64,000 nt of DNA, taken from assembly GCA_003254925.1 (NCBI GenBank), contig QANZ01056535.1:104690-168689 (forward strand), in the 5' to 3' direction. Each line of letters begins with the position of its first letter. The first letter of the stretch is position 1. Below are positions 21,901-35,100 of the stretch, piece by piece. This DNA is from Chamaecrista fasciculata. Lineage: Eukaryota > Streptophyta > Magnoliopsida > Fabales > Fabaceae. The notes beneath the pieces were generated by a model. It saw only the letters and a list, made by a program, of their open reading frames with translations, searched no databases and was not told the DNA's origin. A program made the position numbers and the translations under genes.

Positions 21901-24900
21901 ATTATGGGAGAACATCATTGAGCGGAGGTCAAGGTTTGGAACACTAATTACAGAGAATCAATTTGGTTTCATGTCAGGAAGGTCTGTCACAGAAGCCATA
22001 TACTTACTCATAAGAGTGACAGAAAGTATTGGAGTTCTCATAAGGACCTTTACATAGTTTTCATTGATTTGGAGATTGAAGGCTTATGATAGAGTACCAA
22101 GGGAAATTTTATGGAAGACTTTGAAAAAGAAAGGAGTTCGTTGTGGCATAAATGTGGTCGATTAAAGACATCTATAATGGGGTTACAACTTATGTGAGAA
22201 CACAAACTTGAGCCACAAAGGATTTTCCTATAACTATAGAACTCCATCAAGGCTCTGCTTTGATTCCTTTTCTCTTTAATGTGGTATTGTATGTGCTCAT
22301 TGAACATATATATAGAAGAGGTGACACTAAGTGTTTGCTTTTTGCTGATGATATTGTCTTCGAAGGAGACTCCAAAGGTGAACTCAATGTAAAATTAGAG
22401 AAGTGGAGACAAGCTTTGGAGATAGACGGATTCCGTATTAGTAGGAATAAAATGAAGTTTATGGAATGTAAGTTCATGGAAGAGAAGTTGATCCTAGGGA
22501 TGTTGTGAAACTTCAAGATCATCAAATACAAGAAGTCACAAGTTTTAAGTATTTGGGAACGATAATATAAAATAAATGGGAAATAGAAGAGGACGTTAAT
22601 CATAGGATTCAAGCAAGGTTGATGAATAGGAGAATAGCCTCAAGGGTTATCAGTGATAAAAAAGTGCCACTTAAACTAAAGGGAAAATTTTACCACTCGC
22701 CTGCAAGTCCCGCTTTATTGTATGATATTGAATATTGGGCAATAAAAGAGCAGCATGAACAAAAATCTAACTTGATTGAGATGACAATGCTTCGATGGAT
22801 GTGTAATCATAATATAAAGGATAAGACCAAGAATGAGAGATCAGAGAGAAAGTTGGGGTAGCACCTATCTATCATAGAGAAGTTAGTCTAAACACACTTT
22901 AGGTGGTTGAGACATGTACAAACAATACCTATAAAAACCAGTACGCAGAGTTGACCAAATGGTAGATAATGCTATAATCCGCGGAAGGGATGGCCAAAGA
23001 AAAATATTCAAGAAACTATTTGAAAAGATTTATCTATTAATAACCTAATTGTAGACATGTGCAAAGATAGAACGCAATAGCATCAATTGATTCTATAGCC
23101 AATATCTAGTGGAAAATCTCAACAATAGCAATATATGGTTATGATCTTTTCAACACCTTGACAACAAGTGAGGTTGGCTTTACACTAGGTTCTAAGACAG
23201 TTAAAAAGCTTCACTCACCCCAAAAGAGCTTTCAAAGAGAGAGGATTGCCTCAGCCCCTATATACAACTTGTCAGCCCTATGATTAAGCGATTTGGGACT
23301 TCAACAAAATTATATATACACATATATATATATATGGCTGTAATTTAATTTGAACCATAGTAGAATGTGGTAAATATAAGTTGAAGCAACTTGAGTTATA
23401 TAAGCTAATCCATCTCAAAATATCAATCTATTAAGCTGAGACCACCTCTTATAATTTAAGTAACATTTTTTTTTTCCATTGTTGAGTATTAGTTTTGGAC
23501 AGTCAATAATATTATAGGTATAAATTAAACATGAAAACTCATACCTCACCAGTAAGGTCCTTAGGTATGACCCACTTATCTAGAATTTGATTAGAAACTC
23601 GTATCTTAGTCAAGAAATCAGTTGCAAAGTTCTTTCCTTCATCAAGAATCTTCTCTCCAGGGAATTGAACCTGAGTAGCTCTGTAAAAATTAAGCATAAC
23701 TGTTGCACCTTCGTCTAATTGCCCAGCCATGCAGAAGAATTCTCCATCTTTCTCAAAATTTTTAAATACATCTATATATATCCAATAAGAAGTCAATTTC
23801 ATTTATAATTTTGTATGTTAGTTTTTATAATTAAATTCAAATAAGTAGTACTTACTAGCTGAAACTTCATAGCCATTCAATCTTAATAGTCTGAATCCCA
23901 TTGATGTATTATCAAGCTCTGGAAATTCCATTTGTTTTGTCCACCCGATTCCTTTATCATTCCAGTTTCTACAATTTTTTTTGAACCATCCATATTCGAT
24001 CTATCAGAATTCTAAGCTTGACTAATAGTGATATTAAAAAATCCATACATATAAAAGGAAAATAAAAATTCTTATTATGCATATCATGTTGGATAAGTCT
24101 TCCAAGTCTAACACTAGTATCAATCTTTAGGATACGTTTGGCGTATAGGAGAAGAGGAAGCAAAGGAGAAGAGAAAGTTAGGGTGCATTTAGATTGGGAA
24201 GTTAAGTTAAAGGAGGATAAAGGAATGGGGGAGGTAATAAAGGAGAGGTAAATGATTTGTGTTATAAAGGAGGTTTTTAGTAAATATTGTTTGGGAAAAT
24301 GAGAGATAAAGGAGGAATTATGATGTGAAATTATTTTAAAGGGTATGTAATGATTGTGGTGGGTTGAAATAATTGTATTGGTATTTAAAATTTGTATAGG
24401 GGTAAAAATGGTAAAAATAAAGGAGTGTTATGTTGGTGTTAATAAAGTAGTATGATGTAATGATTGCTTCGAAATTTGTGCTAAAGGAGAAGTTAATAAA
24501 AGAGATTTTTGAAGTAGTAAGGTAAAGGAGGATGGAGGTGTGAATGTGGGACCAAAATGTAATTTTTGAGTACTGAACTGTAAAATTTTGGGGACTAGAT
24601 TATATATTTTTCCTACTTACTGTCTTTTAATTTTATTTTAAAATTTTGATACTACAAAAAATATTACCCATGTATATAATAGAGGAGACACCAAAATGTA
24701 TATTTTCTGGGTATGAATTATGTATTTCTCTAAATTTTTGTTCTTCAGTAGTTGGAGAACCAAAACGATTAGTCATATATATACTGAATGATGGACCAAT
24801 ATGTATCTTTTTTGGGAAAATTATACTGTGGTACCCTGTGGTTTGGCCCTATTTCAATTTGGTACCCTTTGGTTTGAAACTTGACACTTTTGGTACCCTT

Positions 24901-27900
24901 TGGAGCTATTTTGTAATTTGAACCATAACAAATTTTAAAAATATTACAAATTGACCCAAAAAAATATTCAAAAAAGTACAAATAGGTCCCTGGATACATA
25001 TTATTTAGGGACTAAAATGAAAATTTTAAAGAAATTTTCGAATCAATATGTAATTTTTACAAAATTTGTTATGGTCAAAATTGCAAAATTGCTCCAAAGG
25101 GTACCAAAGTGTTATTGAAGAATACCACAGGGTACCAAAGTGTCATGTTTCAAACCACATGGTACTAAAGTGAACTAGGGTCAAACCATAGAATACCAAA
25201 GTGTAATTTACCCATATTTTTTTATATGAAGTATACATTTTTTCTCAATAATGTATAGAACAAAAAATATTATCCATATATATACGAGAAGAGTGACCAA
25301 ACTGGAAAGTTTTGAGATTCGAGAATTATAATTTTTTTGCTTATATTGATTTTTTTATTTTTTCACCACAAAAAAATTACTCGTATATGTGTTAGAGTAG
25401 GGACCAAAATGTAATTAAATTTTCACACCACCAAAAATATATTTTTTCTCATTAATGTTTTTGAAATATGCTTATAAAAAATATTATTAAAGTTGGACTA
25501 ATCTGTAATTTTCATTGTTGAATGAGACAACAAAAAATATTACCCATATGCTGAAAAAAAAAAAATAGTTGCAACATGCCCAAGGGGATTTGAACCCAGT
25601 CTCCTCTATTTGCTGCATATGTTACAACTGTTGAGCCAGACGCTGAATTATATATATATATAATATAATATAATATAAGAGAGAGAGAAGTGTGAGTAAG
25701 AAAAAAATAATAAGAAAAGATGAATGGAGAGAAAAAGTTGCAAGGGTAATAAATAAAAATATTTTAATATGCAATTTACAAATATGCCCTTTGAGTATTT
25801 AATTATTTTATAGTAAATAGTAGGTAATTATAGGTAGTTGAGTAGGGATATGTTAGTAATTTTAAAAGATAAAGGAGAGATAAAGAAGAAAAATAAAGGA
25901 GGGGAAGATAACTGTGAAACAAACAAAATTTTTTATTGTAACTCTGATATTAAAGGACAGATAAATGAATATAAAGGGCCATCCAAACACACCCTTAACC
26001 TTCCCCATGTTCTGCCCTTATTTGAATATTGGTGGCTAGCTGTTTTTTTTTTTTTAAATATTTTAGTTTGGAATATTTAAAATTTGTAAATAAAACTTTA
26101 AAAGTTAATTCTTTATTATATTTTGGTTAAAGGGTCATTTTGGTCTTAAATGTATATTTTAATATTCATTTTGATCCTTTATGTTTCAAAATGTTTAAAT
26201 TGGCCATAAATGTTGGCAAGATATTTCATTTTAGTCCCAAACTATTAAGTTCAAATGTGACGAATTTAAAACTATCTATTATTTTTAAATAATATTTTTT
26301 CTATGTAGTTAGAGTCGTTATCATGATACAATAGTAGAGAGGCATGACGCAACTCTAATACTTTGGTTTGGCGATTAAATGAGTGAAAAGTAACTAGATG
26401 AATGTGTGTATATACAAACTATGCAGTCCTTTTATATCCCAAAAGTACAAGAGGTCCTAGTGAGGGCCTGTTAAAAGCCGAATCCTTGTATGTGTAGTTT
26501 TCATGTTTTGTTTATTTTTAGATTTGTTTTAAAGGCCAAAATGCACTTCTGTCCCATAATTTTTGTTCAAGTAAAAAAATTGGTCTTATAACTTCTTTAT
26601 TGCACTTTTGGTCTCATATATTTTGCCCAATTCTCAATTTGATCATGTGTTGTTGCACTTTTGTTTCTATATCTTGGAGTCAAATTGCATAGTTGGTCAC
26701 TTTTCTTTTGGTCAGATTACAGAATTAGTCTCATATCGTTGCAAGAGGTTCCACATTGTAGTACTAACGGTGAAAGTTTTTGCAAGGATGTAAGACCAAA
26801 TCTACAACAAAAATATATGAGACCAATTATGTACCATGCATACCAAAAGATATGGGACCAAAAGTGCAACAAAAAAAGTTACGCTACTAAATTGAGACCT
26901 GAACAAAAAGTATAAAACAAAAAGTACACTTCGACCTATTTTAATTTTTTTTTTTATGGAAACGACCTATTTTAATTTTAAACAGTTGAAAAGAAGCTAA
27001 AATTACCTGTAAACATAATTCAAAATCTCTTTTATCTCTTGTTGAAAATATCTTGAAACTCCTAAGCGCTCCAATCGATCAACAATCCATAATTGTTCGA
27101 AAAAATCTAAAGGATAGGAATGTGGGACTAAAAATTGGAAAACCAGAAAATAGATTAACAACTCATTAGATTTTAATTAAATAAAATTTAAAGATATGAT
27201 TACTTATAATGAATTTTTTTGTTCACTAGTTATACATACATACCTCCCCCGTTAAAGTTCTGAGCCACCTTGATTAAGTAATTTAAACAATTCTGATCAT
27301 TACTTTGTATGAAGGCAAAGGCAGTAGAAGATGGACTGGCCAAGAAAGACCCATCTTTGTTCTGCAGTTTTCGAAGCTTTTCCCATTGCAAGCCTGGAAT
27401 TGATTCCAAGCAGAAGAGTAATGATGTAGGTTCTCTATGAACTACATCCATTGGTATCCTATTTCCCATATATAATATCAAAAGAAATTACATATAATTA
27501 GTTATATATATATTTTTTTAAAAAAGAGTAAAAAAATGTTTTAGGTCAAATAACTTCCAAGTCTTTACTTTTATTAATTTTTATAAGGCTAAAATTTCAT
27601 TTTGGTCCCTAATTCTTTTTTGGTTCCATCTTGGTCCTTAATATTTCCCAACAGTTCCATTTTGGTACCTAATTATTGAATGTGATCATTCTCTCGTTTC
27701 AAGTCCAACTATGACAAAATTGAAAATACAAGTTATTCTTAATGAGTTCTTCCTTTGTCTAATTGGGGCTATAGGCAAACGACATTAAATCAAGCTGACA
27801 AGTGGGTTGCTTATTTAATGAAGTTGATATATCTATACGGAACCAAATCTACGTACGAGTTACTCTTGATGAATTATTTCCCGGTCTAGTTGGGGTTGAT

Positions 27901-29092
27901 GGAAAACGTGGTCAAATAGTACTCCACTGAAAGTTGCTATTGTTATTTTGACCAAACCAAATTTTTGGAGTACTATTTGACCTAGTTTGTCAACAGTTCC
28001 AACATGACAAAAAAAAAACTTTGTCAAGAGTAACTCGTGCTCCGATTTAGTTGCATTCAAACTTGAAACGTGAGAGATATGACCCACTCCATAAAACAAG
28101 CAACCTGATTTCAAGTTCGATTTGACTTCATTTGTCGACAACCCCAACTGGGAAGAGAAAGAACTCGTGAAGAGTAATTCGTAACTTTGATTTGTTGTAT
28201 TTGAACTTGAAATGAAAGAGATATAATCACATCAGTAGTTAGGGACTAATCATGAAAGTTATTAATGACCAAAACAAAATGGTTGAAAAACATTAAGGAC
28301 CAACACGGAACAAAAAAGCATTAGGAACCAAAACAAAATTAAAGGTAAAGATCAAAGATCAAAATGAGGTTTTGACCTTTTTATAATTTTAAAATTATAA
28401 TTTATTGTGTGAGAAAGAGGCAGAGTCATGTACTTACTTTTTAAGTTTGGCATCTCTCCTAGCAAATACTTCCTTTAGAGAAGGAGAATCAACAGGCACA
28501 TCAACATTCAAACTTTTTGCCAAGTGGAGAAGTGATGGGAAAATAGTTTCGAAGCCACAAGTCATGTGCTCTCTGTCCTCTGTTTCAAGTTTTTGTATGT
28601 TGTTTTCGAAGAATTCAAGTCCTAGAGGAAAATTAGTAAACAAGATTTATTTTAATTGAATTCTTGATGATACGAAAATCTTTTAATCATACACACGTTC
28701 ATATATATATATATATATATATATAAGTAAAAATACTCTTTTGATTCCCCAATATTTATATCAATTATCAATTTCGTCCTCATTGTTTTTTTTTCGGTCT
28801 CTAACGTTTCATATTTTGTTCAATTTTATCCTTTGACCAACTTCGTATAATAAATTAACGATACTTTGTCTTAGTTTTTAATATGAGTTAAGATTTGAGT
28901 TTGTTTTTCTATCAATTTTACATTATATATCATCAGCCATATAGAATTTGTCCTTAATGTTTCGCTAAAGTAAGAGTAAAAAATAAAATTGACCAAAATG
29001 TGAAATATTAGAGACAAAATTGATCACAAAAAAGAGAATTTGAACGAAATTGACAGTTGATGTAAAATTTTTGGATCTAAAGGTTGATTTTG

Positions 29093-29128
<36 letters not shown>

Positions 29129-32100
29129 TGCAATCAAATATTTTCAAAAACGCATCTTGGTAGAAAATCTAATAATTAAGCTTAAAACCACATTTTGATT
29201 CTCAAACTATCGGGTAAGTTTTATTTTGGTCATAAAACTATTTTTTATTCCGTTTTTGTTCTCATACTTTCAAATTTGTTTCATTTTGGTCCCCAAAAAT
29301 GTGATTTTGTGAAGTTTCTACCATTATCTATAATTTGGACAATTACGATGAACTATTTCTAACTCATATATGTCTTAATAAGTGAATTAAGAAAGAGAGA
29401 AACTAAAATTTCCATTCTTAATCATAAATTGAAGATGAAAATTAACCACAAGTTTATTTTCAATTTTTAATGACTAAGTTTCTCTTCTTTTCTTTGTCAA
29501 ATCAGTTATTAGTTTATTATAACACGTATGGAGAGAAATAAGTGGAAAACCACGGCCCCAGAAGTTGACTTAATATATATATATACTATATTATATGTGT
29601 GAGGGTGCTTTTGGTTTGGTAAAAAATAATTAAATTAAAAATTAAAAAAATAAAAAATAAACATGTGAAACTTATAATTGGCTAATTGTTAAGATAATGG
29701 AAAAGAGAAAGTAGTAAATGGAATTTAAGAAAGTGAAAACTTATTATTTGGTCTTTTAATTTTCACACTTCTTACGATTTAGTCCTTGAATAATAGAAAT
29801 ATACTATTTAGTCATTAAATAACTACAAATGTCAAGTCAAACGTTACATACATATTTTTGTGCCTAAAAAAAGCCCCTAATATGTATATATATGTGTACC
29901 AATGTTCTGAATGTTAGCTTGTGTTCAAGTGGTAATATGACTTTCCTCACTCACACTGTCGCCCGGCCGTGGGGGCATTTGGTTTGAACTTTGAACAACT
30001 TGAACCTTCCCAAACCCCTTCTTTCAAAATAATCTTACTATATATAATTAATTACTTAGCTCCTATACTTTACTTAAAATTTCAATTTATTCCCTTAAAT
30101 TTTGTTTTTTCAATGAAGTCCTTATATGTATGTTTAGGTTTTACTCTTTATACTTAAATTTATTACATAAATGTTTACTTTAAAATAACTAATATTAATA
30201 TTAAAGTCTAATATTAAAATTTTAAAATTGTAATATAAATCTTGTTAGTATTGATATTAGTATATAATGAATTAATATGTATTTATTTCTTTTATAAGAG
30301 CTTTTTCCAAAAAAAAAAATAATATTATTGCATAACTAACTAAGTATCAAGGACTAAATTTTACAGATTTATAAAGTATAATGACTGATTTTTAAATTAA
30401 TAAAAATGTAGATACTAATTTGAAAACTTGAGCAAATCAGAGGAACTAAATTATTAATTTTTCCTTATAATTATGTATGTATATTAGCAATAAATAACAA
30501 AATAAATGACTTATTTATTTATGAAAGAAGAAATTCCCAAAAATTTATAACACAATCAATTGAATTAATTATCATTATTGTTTCTTTTTCTAGTAAGTAA
30601 TTATAATAATAATAAATATTGAAATTATTTTTTATTTATATAATATTAATTATAACATTGATCTTGAATGAGGCTAAGATCTTCAAACCACAAGATCCCA
30701 AGAGTGAGCCAGATGGAGTGTTCAGATTTTGGAGAAAAAGGCACTAAAGTTGGCACAAAGTTTCCTTCACAGGATCAGCTTGTGCAATCTCATTGAAGTT
30801 GCTAAAAACAAAAGCTGATTTGGCCATTAGCAAATGGGAAACATTAATTATGTCTTAAAACATAATCATCACACAAGGTTTCCCTAACAAAATCAGCTTA
30901 TGCAACTTCATAAAAAAAAGTGAAAACACATGTATCAAAACATGAAAAATGAAGAAGAGTTCAACAAAAAATGCATCCATCATCTCCATATTGATAGGAT
31001 ACAATAGACTCTGGAAACATTATAAACAAAACTCAATGCTGACAAGATATAAATGAGCATGCGCTACAAAATTGCATATTAACTATGTTCTACCGATAAG
31101 GTAAATCCACAATTAACAAACAAGTTAAGTATGAGATTAACCAATCTTCTCTCACACAAATAGGAATTTTATACGAAATTTTATAAGACACAAATCCTGT
31201 AATTTGAAAGAAGCTTATAACAAATCAAGTATCGCAACAAATGGTCAGAGGAAAATGCATGTCAAATATCTGAATCCTCAACCATATGATCCAACAAATG
31301 GATTCACAAAAGCGATACATATTTGAAGTGACTATAGGTGTCTATCAGACCCTCTTGAAACAAAACATCCCTTCCAGATATAATAAGCATGCACATTGAA
31401 GTAGACGAAACAATCTACTAAACTAATCTAATCTGTATTTGAGTATCAAAACCATCTCGATTGGATCAGATCTCAAAAGACCAACAAATGATTTACAATA
31501 CTTTACAAGTACCTGATAACATTTTGTCAACTTTCCAATAATTCTTAACGAAATTGCTCAAGTATTTCCCGGGTACTCTTATATGAAAGACTATAGATTA
31601 AATAGTGCACACTTGAGCAAAACACAAATTACTAAAACAAAAATCACACAAGATCAGAAAGCTAATCAACAAAAGACATAAGAGTGCAATTCAGATTTCT
31701 TAAACACTCAATTAAATATAGGTTCCAAGAGATAAACCAAAACACCGCAAGACTTAACCATGTAAAATTAATGGACAATACAGAATAAGATTTCACCTAA
31801 GTCATTACTAACAAAGCGATTATTAAAATAAATATTCTATCTCAAACAGGATACCCATACATAATATTTTGTCCAAACCAAATATCTCAAGTGCCCATCA
31901 ATCCAAAATAAAGTAGAGATATTAGAACACAATAAACAAAATCAATTGTTTAATCAGTAATTTCAAAAAATAGTTAATTAATAAATGCTAATCTGTACTG
32001 ATATTATAATCTCTCCCACTTGGATAACATTAATTAATTATTATATTGATCCACAAAACTGAACTAAGCAATTAATTATATCAAAATAGATTGCATTAAC

Positions 32101-35100
32101 AATGTCAAACTGATAGGGTATGTTCACCGTCAATACAATTTTCGATCGACAAATAAAACAACCTTGTAATTGGACCCACGATAGGTAATCGCTCAATCAC
32201 AAGTTTCTAATGATGCCAAACAAATTTCCATAAGCAAAGATTTCCAAATTTTGGCCAAAAGGGGCTCAAAAATATTTGACAAACAAAACCATAATATTAG
32301 GGAGAGTGGGAAACATATATGGTCAACAATAAATTACAAAATATGCACAACAATTTTTCAAATCAAAATTCCGAGAGAATATGCCCCGAAACAAATAATT
32401 AGTGTGATGAAAATTATCGAAAAAATATTTCAATTGCTCGAAAAAATTCCAAATAAATAGGAAATCAAATTTTGAGCAAGTATCCAAAATGAGTCTTAGT
32501 TGGTCATTAAAAAAAAAATGTGGGCCAAAACTTCCATATAAATTAACTTGCAATATACAAAAAATAATCCTTTAAATATAATAAAGGAGCAAATTATGAC
32601 CAATATATGACTAACAATTTTGTGTTTGTGTAAACCAAGTGCCCACCGAACCCCCATGCCTCAATTCAGATTTTGCAATTTTTTTTTAATGCAAAAGGAC
32701 CAAAACAAAAAATTAGAAAAATGGGGTGGACCAAAAATGCAAAATGCACAAAAGATGAAGCCAAACGAGATGCATCAAGAAGAACACTGTTCTTCTTCTT
32801 CCTCTAGTGGTCATTATTCATTCGCCCCCAAAACCACCATTTTCGGTCCATTTCGACCTCGTTTGACGCGGATCTATCATGGGTTTTGAAGTTTGAACAT
32901 CAAAAAAATGATTTCATGGATCGATTTCAAAGATTAAGTTAAAAATACCAAGAACCATAACTTGGACCGTTTTAGAAAAAAAACCACCAAATCGAGCTTA
33001 TTTCTCAAAATTTCCAGAGGGAAAATGATCTCAGTGTGCCGAAAAACAAAACCTGTAAACTCATTTCTCACAACAAATTGTAACAAAGACGGATCGAAGC
33101 TCAAAAGTTTAGAATAACGGAGCTCTAAAAGGGGTTTCGATTTTAAGCCTAAACAAACTCCAATCCAGCAATGTTTACATGTTATGTGTTCATAATAATA
33201 CAGTGAACAAAGCCAAAAAATGATTTCTGAAAACAAACAAGAATCAACAGATTCAGGGACAAAAATAAACAAACTCAAAAATCTCGATATGAACAACATG
33301 CAACAGATTCAACTCTAGAAAACATCAAGAACAAGAATCAATGGCTCTGATACCAATTGATGGAAATAAATTCGAGAGTGTGGGAGATGAAATCACTAAC
33401 TTGGAGTTGACATTGATCTTGAATGAGGCTAAAATCTTCAAGCCACAAGATTCAAAGAGTGAGCTAAATGGAGTGTTTAGATTTTGGAGAAAAATGGACC
33501 AAAGTAGGCAAAATATGGAGACCTTATGTTGTGAAAACAACTTGATATATATATATATATATATATATTTTTATATATATATCCAAAATATTCACCAATG
33601 AGTCCATTAGTGAATATTACAAAATGGTTCTTAAACATAATTACAAAACAATCCCTTTAACAAACAAACTCCATATTTGTATTAGTAATTGAATGGGATA
33701 ATTACCAATACTTTTCGGACATGGCTTGGGGTTCTTATCCCGGTCTCGGAAGGCTTGTGGATAATCCAACCCATCACGGATTACCACAATTAATATGAAC
33801 CCGATCCTTTCTTTTTAAGACTTACGATAAATTAATTACTTATCAATAAATACAAATATTAATATTCAATGCTAAGCCACACAAAACTTCCAACATGAGT
33901 TTTATCACTATGAATCATACCACATGTTAGTTTTGTGGGAATCTATGAAGGTTTGAGTGGCTTTTGAGGTTTTATGACAAGTTAACTCGATAATTCGATT
34001 TTGGGGACGAAACCGCCATGCATGTTGGATTTTATGCTTGATTCAATTTTATGATATGATTTAATTGGTGGATATGAAATTCGGTCAAATTCTGAGTTGA
34101 TTTGAGTTAGAACAGGGACCAAACCGCGTTTTTCAAAACTATGAGAAAGATGAACAATGTTTTTCTGCAATTCTGAGCAGCTTTCCATCAATCTCGCCAC
34201 CATAGTGTCACATCGAGATTAGGGACGAGGTACCCAGGAGAAGTCCTTGGATTCTCTCTTCACCATGGAGCTCGCGAGCTAGTTTGTCGGCAAGGCCCCA
34301 CGACCAGAGACCAAAAGTATAGTTTTTTGTACATATTTTGATAGATGAAATTGTATGATTGTTTGTGACATAATTATGTAATAATGATGTATGGAACATG
34401 TTGAATAAGATTAGGAATGTGATGAATGTATGTTCAGGTAAGTGTATGCATGTGAATGAATGTATGTACAATATAATGTCGAATCAAGTTAATGTAAAGT
34501 ATGCCAAGATTGAGCATCATTATGATGATATGAACATGCATGATAATAATGACAATGTTGACAATAATTGTGATGTCAATGTTGATAATAAATGAGAATG
34601 GATGAAATACATAAGTTACATGATACAATGAAAGAGAAAAGACTATCGCCACACTTAATGATTATTGGGGGTTGTGGTTCGTCCTGCCCGAAGGTCACTA
34701 GATTTGTGTACACACTGGGGGATGCCCAAGAAGCCAAAGGCTAGTTGTACTGTAGGGTACTCGATTCAAGTGCGCGTCGGCCATGGCCAACGATGTTGTA
34801 AAGGAATGAAACAAAAGTAAAGGAAAGAAAGGAACAATAATGAAAGTTATTGCATGACACTGCATATGCATGGATGGTCTGGTAAGTATACTTCACTCTT
34901 ATGTTATGATTATGAACTGATGATGCATGCCTAATGCTATGGCAGATCCTGATGATAATGACTGATAGTCTCATATGATAAATGATATTGGTATGATGTT
35001 TCTGTATGGCTGTGTTATGGATTAGCTGTTAGTTCTAGAATTTTATGTAAGTGTTTGATGCAGGGACAAGGATTAGAGTGGGTAAGTAGAGTTTAGTATC

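Larger units (their letters stand above)
24181..25994. mobile_element. Harbinger-type MITE in intron 6, enlarged by nested insertions
   Basis: The left end GGGTGCATTTAGATTGG and the reverse complement of the right end, GGGTGTGTTTGGATGGC, are imperfect inverted repeats. The trinucleotide TTA flanks both (24,178-24,180 and 25,995-25,997), as in PIF/Harbinger elements. The outer arms share 'aaaggaggataaagg' type A/G sequence. A Mutator-type MITE (24,814-25,213) and a tRNA-like remnant (25,570-25,650) lie inside. No transposase is seen. Confidence 0.65.

Noticed and set aside
22260-22861. Two plus-strand frames as a host gene
   Set aside because: They are reverse-transcriptase pieces of the RTE LINE remnant.
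25570-25650. tRNA gene on the minus strand
   Set aside because: A- and B-box-like motifs are present, but the acceptor and anticodon stems do not close, and an A/T-rich tail suggests a SINE remnant.
34398-34974. Met/His/Asn-rich frames on both strands
   Set aside because: They lie in an ATGATG-rich part of a Gypsy-type LTR and show simple-sequence bias.
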